Shown here: piece by piece, positions 1 to 5,235 of the stretch | Numbering within the stretch: position 1 is the first letter of the stretch | Layout: each line of letters opens with the position of its first letter | NCBI GenBank assembly: GCA_023427985.1 | Contig: JAEYZM010000039.1 | Location: 1 to 5,748 of the forward strand | Length of the DNA stretch: 5,748 nucleotides | Origin: Bacteroidota bacterium | GTDB lineage: Bacteria > Bacteroidota > Bacteroidia > Sphingobacteriales > Sphingobacteriaceae | Reading direction: 5' to 3' | The notes under the pieces: generated by a model | Seen by the model: only the letters and a program-made list of their open reading frames with translations | Database searches by the model: none | What the model was told of the DNA's origin: nothing | Translations under genes and position numbers: made by a program

Positions 1-34
1 GACACTGCAAACGCAGAAATGAAATTGTCAAGTG

Positions 35-65
35 TTTTTTTTATTTTTTTGTTAGGAATTTTTTT
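35..65. other. T-tract-rich AT segment upstream of dnaA
   Basis: On the plus strand there are runs of eight T (35-42), seven T (44-50) and seven T (59-65), separated by a single A and by a short GTTAGGAA stretch. The segment ends 11 bp before the inverted pair of DnaA-box-like sites. A duplex this AT-rich next to DnaA boxes could serve as an easily unwound region or as bent DNA. It could equally be ordinary AT-rich spacer, or the T tail of a terminator whose hairpin lies before the window. Only the base runs are seen; the role is inferred. Confidence 0.3.
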
Positions 66-76
66 CAAATATTCGT

Positions 77-104
77 TGTTGATAAGAGTGCCAACTTATC
101 AACA
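77..104. promoter_or_regulatory. Inverted pair of DnaA-box-like sites in the dnaA leader
   Basis: TGTTGATAAG (77-86) and CTTATCAACA (95-104) form a perfect 10-bp inverted repeat with an 8-bp spacer. Each arm contains the 9-mer TTATCAACA, which differs at one base from the classical DnaA box TTATCCACA. The two 9-mers face each other, with centres 19 bp apart, and end 40 bp before the dnaA ATG. DnaA boxes upstream of dnaA are known in many bacteria to mediate autorepression or to form part of oriC. Either role fits here. No T run follows the second arm, so a terminator hairpin is unlikely. The repeat is certain; DnaA binding is inferred. Confidence 0.6.
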
Positions 105-144
105 GAATTACAAAAACTAAATCAAATTAAATTGCTCAAAGAGA

Positions 145-1572
145 ATGATAGAAACTAGTACTAATGTTTGGGAGAATTGTTTAAAAATCATTAAGGATAA
201 TGTACCAGCTCAAAGTTTTAAAACTTGGTTTGAACCGATCAAGGCAATTAAATTGGAAGGCTCGGTTTTAACAATTCAAGTTCCAAGTTTATTTTTTTAC
301 GAATGGTTAGAAGAGCACTATGTTAATTTATTACGCAAAACGATCAAACATGAATTAGGTCCGGATGCGCGATTAGAATATAACATCGTGGTAGATAATG
401 CATCATCCACGACGAAAGCACATACTATTAATATCCCTGCATCACCAAATGGTGAGTTGAAGAATCCAGCAGTTCCAATTCCAGTTACTGTTCCTTCTTC
501 TATACGCAATCCATTTGTGATTCCAGGATTGAAAAAAATTAACATTGATTCACAATTAAACTCAAAATACTCTTTCGATAATTTTGTAGAAGGCGATTGC
601 AATCGATTAGCGCGTTCTGCTGGATTTGCTGTTGCAAATAAGCCAGGAGGTACTTCATTTAATCCATTAATGATTTATGGTCCTACCGGTTTAGGAAAAA
701 CACACTTAATCCATGCGATTGGAGGAGCAATAAAAGATCGCTTCCCAGACAAACAGGTATTGTATGTAAATGCAGAGAAGTTTACACAACAATTTGTAGA
801 GTCGATGAAGAATAATACGATTAACGATTTCAAAAATTTCTATCAGTTAATTGACGTATTGATTTTAGACGACGTACATAATTTTGCAGGAAAAGAAAAA
901 ACTCAAGATATTTTCTTCCATATATTCAATGAATTACATCAAACCAATAAGCAAATTGTTTTAACCTCTGATAAAGCACCTAAGGATTTAATAGGTGTAG
1001 AAGATCGATTATTGTCGAGATTCAAATGGGGACTTACTGCCGACTTGCAAGTGCCGGATTTGGAGACACGTATGGCCATCTTATACAAGAAGATGCAGTC
1101 GGACGGAATTGAACTGCCGCAAGACGTTGTAGAGTACGTAGCGCATAATATCGATAGTAATATGCGTGATCTTGAAGGAGCAATGGTTTCGTTGTTGGCT
1201 CATTCAACATTAAATAAAAAAGAAATTGATTTGCCATTGGCAAAACAAATGTTGAAGAACTTCATTAAAAACTCATCGAAAGAAATTTCGATTGAATACA
1301 TTCAAAAATTAGTATGTGAATATTTTGAAGTTCCTGTAGAAATGTTGAAGTCTCAAACACGTAAGAGAGAAATTGTACAAGCAAGACAGATTTCTATGTA
1401 CTTGGCTAAGAACCATACTAAATCTTCATTGAAGTCAATAGGTATGCACTTTGGAGGAAGAGACCACTCAACGGTAATCTATGCTTGCCAAACGGTAGAA
1501 GATTTAATTGATACCGACAAGAAATTCAGAGCATATGTTGCAGACATTCAGAAGAAATTGAAATTAAGTTAA
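145..1572 (+). CDS. dnaA: Chromosomal replication initiator protein DnaA
   Basis: This is complete DnaA, the cytoplasmic AAA+ ATPase that binds DnaA boxes, opens the origin and helps load the replicative helicase. It also acts as a transcription factor. At 475 aa it has the usual length. Domain I (about 1-85) has the typical start with W9 and the KTWF segment at 26-29. Domain II (about 86-125) is a short Pro/Ser-rich linker. Domain III (about 135-350) carries Walker A GPTGLGKT (179-186), Walker B LILDD (239-243), the EDRLLSRF segment (286-293) whose R292 aligns with the E. coli arginine finger, and sensor 2 R341 in NMRDLEG. Domain IV (about 378-475) holds the DnaA signature GGRDHSTV (437-444). 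The ATG follows a weak purine stretch (AAAGAGA), not a strong ribosome binding site. The gene stands alone: the next gene is convergent, and a hairpin follows four bases after the stop codon. Confidence 0.98.
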   Translation: MIETSTNVWENCLKIIKDNVPAQSFKTWFEPIKAIKLEGSVLTIQVPSLFFYEWLEEHYVNLLRKTIKHELGPDARLEYNIVVDNASSTTKAHTINIPASPNGELKNPAVPIPVTVPSSIRNPFVIPGLKKINIDSQLNSKYSFDNFVEGDCNRLARSAGFAVANKPGGTSFNPLMIYGPTGLGKTHLIHAIGGAIKDRFPDKQVLYVNAEKFTQQFVESMKNNTINDFKNFYQLIDVLILDDVHNFAGKEKTQDIFFHIFNELHQTNKQIVLTSDKAPKDLIGVEDRLLSRFKWGLTADLQVPDLETRMAILYKKMQSDGIELPQDVVEYVAHNIDSNMRDLEGAMVSLLAHSTLNKKEIDLPLAKQMLKNFIKNSSKEISIEYIQKLVCEYFEVPVEMLKSQTRKREIVQARQISMYLAKNHTKSSLKSIGMHFGGRDHSTVIYACQTVEDLIDTDKKFRAYVADIQKKLKLS

Positions 1573-1575
1573 TAT

Positions 1576-1607
1576 AAAAAAAGCTCAACTTAGGTTGAGC
1601 TTTTTTT
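1576..1607. terminator. Bidirectional rho-independent terminator between dnaA and the sensor kinase
   Basis: A perfect 14-bp stem pairs 1576-1589 with 1594-1607 around a TTAG loop (1590-1593). The stem core is GCTCAAC/GTTGAGC, flanked by seven A on the left and seven T on the right. Read on either strand it gives a GC-containing hairpin followed by a T run, so it should end dnaA transcripts on the plus strand and sensor-kinase transcripts on the minus strand. It starts four bases after the dnaA stop codon and lies nine bases beyond the kinase stop codon. Confidence 0.93.
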
Positions 1608-1616
1608 ATTTAATCT

Positions 1617-3359
1617 TTATCCTTCTATTGGCAAAGTAAAACAAAACTCACTACCCAAACCCAATTTACTTTCCACCCATATAATGCCTTTGTTTTTCTC
1701 GATAAACTCTCTACATAATAATAGACCTAATCCAGTCCCAGTTTCATTGTTAGTGCCAGAAGTACTGAAATTGTTCATGCCAAAAAGTTGATTGATATTC
1801 TCTTCTGCAATACCTATTCCTGTATCTTTAATGCAAATTTTAACACGATTATTCTCTTTGCAGCTGTTAATTTCAATTCGATCATTCTCCTTACAATATT
1901 TGATAGCATTGTTCAATAAATTACGAATCACTAACTCAACCATATCTCGATCTGCATAAACCATATGCTCACCGGAAACATTATTCTGAATATGTATTTT
2001 CTTTTTCAATGCTGCACGCTCGAGTAATTGAACTTGTATGACCGTTGCCGTTTTTATATCAAAACTAGTAGCGTGAATGCGTTCGCCTTTCAGTTGAGAC
2101 CTCGACCAGTTTAATAGATTTTCTAATAATGAAGAAGTACTCGTTATGTTTTTACTAATTATTGGTAAATAATTTTTCAATTCATCTTCCGTGATCACGC
2201 CTTCGTTCAATAAATTCATGATCTCCTTCAAACTCAGAATAGGATTTCTTAAATCATGTGCAATGATGGAAAATAATTTATTTTTTAGATCATTTAGTTG
2301 TTGGAGCTCTATCGTTTGAGACTTTAATTTATCCTCAACGATTTTGCGGTCGGTTACTTCTCTAAATAATAAGACTGATCCGCTGAAAATACTGCTTTTG
2401 TCGAACAATGCACTAACTTTAATATCGTACGTTTTTCTAAGTACATTCCATTCGTACTTTCCATTTTCTTTATTCGAAACCAATGACAATAGTATATATT
2501 CTTTATTGAAAAACTTTCCAAATGCTTCTCCAATTTCTAATGTCTTATTTAAATGATCTTGTACAATCGATTTCATTTTTGAATTAAGATCCACTATTCG
2601 ATCTTGAGTGTCGAGGACAATTACCCCATCTTGCATCTCTTCGAATATTTTATCACGTGCAACAGGAATAATATCAAACAATCGGAATTGTACTAAACCA
2701 ATTCCAATAAGAGTAGAAGTTAATATAAATGCAAAGGGTGTTAAATCGATGTGATTCATCGGCCTAAAGCCTAATAAATACAATACGTTAACGAACCATG
2801 GAATAAACGTTCCAAGGATGATAATCACATTCTGACGCTTATATACTTTATCGGCATTCATGAATTTCTTCAAGAGAATCACTAAGCCAGCAAAAAGTAA
2901 TAAATAAAAATAGATGGTGTGTAAAATGTATAATACCCCTGGCTCGAATGCAAACAAAGGAATTTTGCCACTATAATCGATGGTATACGTTTTATAATGC
3001 AAATGGTGAAACTCATTCGTCCACATTCCAAATAAAGTAACACATCCAGGAAAAAATAATAGAATGATGTTTCGTGTACTGAGTAAGTCTTTTTTACCTA
3101 CGAATTTTAAAATAAAATAGACCCAAAGAGGAGGCAATAAAGCAATCCCTAAATATTCTATTTTTAGCAAAAACAAAATGGGTTCTAAATCAGAAAAGCT
3201 TAATTCTAAAGCATAGGCAATGGCCCAAATAGCAATACCAATTGTAAGGTAGGCATAACTTTTTACCGTGTCGTTTACTTTACGAAGGATAAATAATGAA
3301 ATAAATAACGCAGAAATTCCGCATATAAATAAGAAGATGGAATAAGCGTTAAAATCCAT
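1617..3359 (-). CDS. Membrane sensor histidine kinase, 7TM-PAS-HisKA-HATPase, orphan
   Basis: This 580-aa two-component sensor kinase sits in the cytoplasmic membrane. Seven hydrophobic segments (about 5-26, 33-52, 65-87, 97-112, 141-164, 176-197 and 206-228) match the 7TM sensor region found on some histidine kinases. A PAS domain (about 232-338) and a charged linker helix (about 338-362) lead to the HisKA domain with phospho-acceptor H368 in IIAHDLRNPI. The following D369 and N372 fit the ExxT/DxxN-type motif linked to phosphatase activity. The ATPase domain has N-box NLLNNAIKY (480-488), G1 DTGIGI (512-517), F-box F526 and G2 GTGLGL (541-546). All catalytic motifs are present, so it should be active. 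There is no receiver domain and no response regulator in the window. The ATG lies 31 bp after the preceding TPM gene on the same strand, with no convincing promoter or ribosome binding site between, so cotranscription is plausible. The signal it senses is unknown. Confidence 0.93.
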   Translation of the reverse strand: MDFNAYSIFLFICGISALFISLFILRKVNDTVKSYAYLTIGIAIWAIAYALELSFSDLEPILFLLKIEYLGIALLPPLWVYFILKFVGKKDLLSTRNIILLFFPGCVTLFGMWTNEFHHLHYKTYTIDYSGKIPLFAFEPGVLYILHTIYFYLLLFAGLVILLKKFMNADKVYKRQNVIIILGTFIPWFVNVLYLLGFRPMNHIDLTPFAFILTSTLIGIGLVQFRLFDIIPVARDKIFEEMQDGVIVLDTQDRIVDLNSKMKSIVQDHLNKTLEIGEAFGKFFNKEYILLSLVSNKENGKYEWNVLRKTYDIKVSALFDKSSIFSGSVLLFREVTDRKIVEDKLKSQTIELQQLNDLKNKLFSIIAHDLRNPILSLKEIMNLLNEGVITEDELKNYLPIISKNITSTSSLLENLLNWSRSQLKGERIHATSFDIKTATVIQVQLLERAALKKKIHIQNNVSGEHMVYADRDMVELVIRNLLNNAIKYCKENDRIEINSCKENNRVKICIKDTGIGIAEENINQLFGMNNFSTSGTNNETGTGLGLLLCREFIEKNKGIIWVESKLGLGSEFCFTLPIEG

Positions 3360-3390
3360 GATTATATTACAAAATATGATCTACAAAAAA

Positions 3391-4152
3391 TTACCAGCTG
3401 CCGCTTGCGCCACCTCCGCCGAAGCTTCCACCTCCAAATCCACCGAATCCACCGCCTCCACCTGAAAAGTCGCCCCAGGATCCTCTGCTGCTTCCGCCAC
3501 CTCCGATGAAAGGAGGGAAAAATCCACCACCATCCATTCCTCGTCCGCCAAAACTTTGGTAATTGCGTTTCGATCTACTCAAAATAAATACGATTATTAT
3601 AAATGCGATAAGAATAAAAATAAATGGAAATTTACCTTTAGACTTTGCATAGTTATCGGCCGTATATTCCCCTTTAGCAAATTTGAAAATCGCCGTTGTG
3701 GCATCGTCAAAACCTTTATAAAAATTTCCAGATTTGAAAGCGGGTTTGATTTCCAATTCGATGATGCGTTTACAGATTGCATCCGGCAAAACTCCTTCCA
3801 TTCCATATCCAGTTTGAATGGTAATCTTTCGATCTTGAATCGCTGCCAAAACCATTACCCCATTATCTTTATCTTTCTGTCCCACTCCCCATTTCTCCGC
3901 CAATCGGTTCGCATAATCTGCCACATCGTAACCTTGTAATTCATTTACAATTACAATCGCTACTTGTGTCGATGTAGAATCGTTGTATGCAAGGAGTTTC
4001 GATTCCAACGAAGCGATTTCCGATTCATTTAATACCCCTGCAAAATCGTTAACCAAACGATTACTTTTCGCAGGAAATTCTTGTGCGAAAATTTCTGTAC
4101 ATCCGAATAGAACGAAGATTAATCCTATAAAAAACTTAGTGTGCAATTTCAT
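3391..4152 (-). CDS. Secreted, membrane-anchored TPM-domain protein with Gly-rich tail (YgcG-like)
   Basis: This 253-aa protein has an N-terminal signal peptide (about 1-23, hydrophobic core 7-17), with probable cleavage near IFA|Q. LFGC with C18 is a possible but poor lipobox. The TPM domain (about 28-162) carries family motifs VNDFAGVL (34-41), DNGVMVLAA (96-104) and TGYGMEGVLPDA (114-125). A transmembrane helix (about 175-191) is followed by positive residues (SRSKR), which predicts the TPM domain outside the cytoplasmic membrane and the tail inside. The tail (201-253) has 27 Gly, 8 Phe and 2 Trp in 53 residues and ends in GASGSW, an ending I recall in many YgcG-like TPM proteins. TPM domains have been called phosphatases, but the biochemical role in bacteria is not settled. 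The gene overlaps the preceding TPM gene by 17 nt, suggesting translational coupling. Confidence 0.9.
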   Translation of the reverse strand: MKLHTKFFIGLIFVLFGCTEIFAQEFPAKSNRLVNDFAGVLNESEIASLESKLLAYNDSTSTQVAIVIVNELQGYDVADYANRLAEKWGVGQKDKDNGVMVLAAIQDRKITIQTGYGMEGVLPDAICKRIIELEIKPAFKSGNFYKGFDDATTAIFKFAKGEYTADNYAKSKGKFPFIFILIAFIIIVFILSRSKRNYQSFGGRGMDGGGFFPPFIGGGGSSRGSWGDFSGGGGGFGGFGGGSFGGGGASGSW

Positions 4153-4567
4153 CTGGTAATTCGTTCTTATCGTCTGACTGATATGGAAATAATGATTTTA
4201 ATTGAATGGCTGTTTGTTCGATGCCTGCAATTAAGCCCTCGGTGATTAATCCTTTTTTGAAAAATTCAAGCATGATATTTTTGGTTTCATCCCAAAAATT
4301 TTCTTTCACTTTTTGATTTATACCTACATCGCCAATAATTGCAAATCGGTGATCGTCCATTGAAATATAAATGAGCACACCATTGCGCTCCTTGGTCTTG
4401 TGCATGCCTAACTGTTTAAACTGATAGGCTGCACAATCCAACACATTTTCTTCTTTACATTTTGTATCTACAAAAACACGTATTTCTCCAGAAGTTTTAA
4501 ACTCTGCTTTTTGTATGGCGAGTTTTATTTGCTCCTGTTGTTCCTCAGAAAAAAATTTGATACCCAT
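4136..4567 (-). CDS. Stand-alone cytoplasmic TPM-domain protein
   Basis: This 143-aa protein is made almost wholly of one TPM domain and has neither a signal peptide nor a transmembrane helix, so it is predicted to be cytoplasmic. Seen motifs are TSGEIRVFVD (25-34), LGMHKTKERNGVLIYIS (53-69) and FAIIGDVGI (75-83). It resembles the single-domain TPM proteins of Bacteroidota, such as BA42 of Bizionia argentinensis, which has a solved structure. These domains bind divalent metal ions in some studied members; a phosphatase activity is named in the family title but is not established for this type. The ATG lies one base after the lemA stop (TAA-A-ATG), and the 3' end overlaps the next TPM gene by 17 nt, so it is the middle gene of a tight lemA-TPM-TPM unit. 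A job as the inner partner of the secreted TPM protein is inferred from that order. Confidence 0.88.
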   Translation of the reverse strand: MGIKFFSEEQQEQIKLAIQKAEFKTSGEIRVFVDTKCKEENVLDCAAYQFKQLGMHKTKERNGVLIYISMDDHRFAIIGDVGINQKVKENFWDETKNIMLEFFKKGLITEGLIAGIEQTAIQLKSLFPYQSDDKNELPDEIAH

Positions 4568-4568
4568 T

Positions 4569-5150
4569 TTAGAATTTTACTTCAGGTGCTTTTTCAGCTC
4601 CACTCTCTGCTTCGAAATATCCTTTTTTCTCAAAGCCAAACATTGCTGCAGTAAGGTTGTTCGGGAAAGTTCTGATTTTCGTATTGTATTGTTGTGTTAC
4701 TTCATTGAACTTATTACGTTCAACTGTAATTCTATTTTCAGTTCCCTCTAACTGTGCTTGCAATTCTAAGAAATTCTGATTCGCTTTTAAGTCGGGATAT
4801 TTTTCAACCACTACTAATAATTTCGATAATGCAGAACTCAACTGACCTTGAGCTTGCTGAAATTGTTGAATAGATTCTGGAGTTAGTTTACTTGGATCTA
4901 CATTGACCGATGTTGCTTTCGCGCGCGCTTCCGTTACACCCATCAATACTTCCTTCTCAAAATTTGCATATCCCTTAACTGTGTTGACTAAGTTTGGAAT
5001 CAAATCCGCTCTTCTTTGATAAACGTTTTCCACTTGTGCCCATTGTCCGCTCACTTGCTCATCAAGTTTCACCATCGAGTTATATCCGCAACCCGAAAAC
5101 AATGCCAATACCGCAACTATTCCAATAACAATTAATAATGTTCTGTTCAT
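4569..5150 (-). CDS. lemA: LemA family protein
   Basis: This 193-aa protein belongs to the LemA family, whose members are anchored by one N-terminal helix and carry a helical domain. The molecular function is not firmly known. It should not be confused with the Pseudomonas sensor kinase once called LemA (GacS). Residues 4-20 form a hydrophobic segment after MNR, so the N-terminus is probably inside and the domain outside. C21 in FSGC is a loose lipobox, so lipidation is possible. Family hallmarks are GYNSMV (22-27), the QRRADLIPNLVNTVKGYA stretch (45-62), the aromatic RTFPNNL segment (160-166) and KKGYFEA (175-181). The length is typical. It is the first gene of the minus-strand cluster, and the next TPM gene starts one base after its stop. 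The ATG follows an A-rich leader (TTTAAAAAAC) without a Shine-Dalgarno sequence, as is usual in Bacteroidota. Confidence 0.95.
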   Translation of the reverse strand: MNRTLLIVIGIVAVLALFSGCGYNSMVKLDEQVSGQWAQVENVYQRRADLIPNLVNTVKGYANFEKEVLMGVTEARAKATSVNVDPSKLTPESIQQFQQAQGQLSSALSKLLVVVEKYPDLKANQNFLELQAQLEGTENRITVERNKFNEVTQQYNTKIRTFPNNLTAAMFGFEKKGYFEAESGAEKAPEVKF

Positions 5151-5176
5151 GTTTTTTAAAGATTAATTATCCTTCT

Positions 5177-5184
5177 CAAATATA
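5177..5184 (-). promoter_or_regulatory. Probable -7 element of the lemA operon promoter
   Basis: On the minus strand this reads TATATTTG, a perfect match to the Bacteroidota -7 consensus TAnnTTTG. It lies 26 bp upstream of the lemA ATG, which implies a leader of roughly 20 nt. No TTTG -33 element stands at the right distance (AATG occupies the 19-bp-spaced position, 5204-5207), so the match rests on the -7 box and on its location. The 8-mer could occur by chance in such AT-rich DNA. Confidence 0.5.
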
Positions 5185-5201
5185 CTACAATTTATTTACA
5201 C

Positions 5202-5209
5202 TACATTTG
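5202..5209 (+). promoter_or_regulatory. Probable -7 element of the FAD-oxidoreductase promoter
   Basis: TACATTTG matches the Bacteroidota -7 consensus TAnnTTTG at every fixed position and lies 26 bp before the ATG at 5236, implying a leader of roughly 20 nt. A TTTG -33 element is not seen: the expected site around 5179-5182 is AATA. That expected site overlaps the -7 element assigned to lemA on the other strand. Two copies of ATTTGTAA (5205-5212 and 5214-5221) overlap or follow it. Confidence 0.48.
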
Positions 5210-5235
5210 TAAAATTTGTAAGATAAAAACTTACC

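Noticed and set aside
2..42. Possible terminator of an upstream gene: ACACT (2-6) pairing with AGTGT (31-35) followed by T8
   Set aside because: The stem is only 5 bp with a 24-base loop and mismatches directly inside. A better hairpin might exist partly outside the window, but it cannot be seen.
48..77. Possible dnaA promoter: TTTG at 48-51 and TATTCGTT at 70-77 with an 18-bp spacer
   Set aside because: The -7 candidate matches only three of the six fixed positions of TAnnTTTG, so it is not better than chance in this T-rich stretch.
318..602. Minus-strand open frame of 94 codons inside dnaA
   Set aside because: It lies wholly within the strongly supported dnaA frame and its translation resembles no protein family I know.
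1034..1243. Minus-strand open frame of 69 codons inside dnaA
   Set aside because: It is a shadow of the dnaA coding sequence, with low-information protein content and no start context.
2344..2556. Plus-strand open frame of 70 codons opposite the sensor kinase
   Set aside because: It is antisense to the PAS-domain part of a complete kinase gene, and its translation is a hydrophobic/Ser-rich shadow without family motifs.
3360..3390. Separate promoter for the sensor kinase (TATTTTG-like string on the minus strand)
   Set aside because: The string is one base short of TAnnTTTG, has no correctly spaced TTTG, and the gap is only 31 bp. Cotranscription with the TPM genes is the simpler reading.
3394..3552. 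Glycine-coding low-complexity DNA as a possible repeat array or CRISPR-like element
   Set aside because: The short CCACC/CCGCC units are irregular and are explained by Gly codons in the C-terminal tail. There are no equal-length repeats with unique spacers.
3597..3806. Second minus-strand open frame of 69 codons within the TPM gene
   Set aside because: It is an out-of-frame overlap with the real TPM frame on the same strand and has no family resemblance.
3556..3939. Plus-strand open frame of 127 codons opposite the TPM/Gly-rich gene
   Set aside because: It is antisense to a well-supported TPM domain gene, and the translation is rich in Cys, Arg and Phe with no recognisable domain.
4515..4751. 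Plus-strand open frame of 78 codons spanning the TPM/lemA junction
   Set aside because: It is antisense to two well-supported genes and encodes a Cys/Phe-rich sequence typical of shadow frames.
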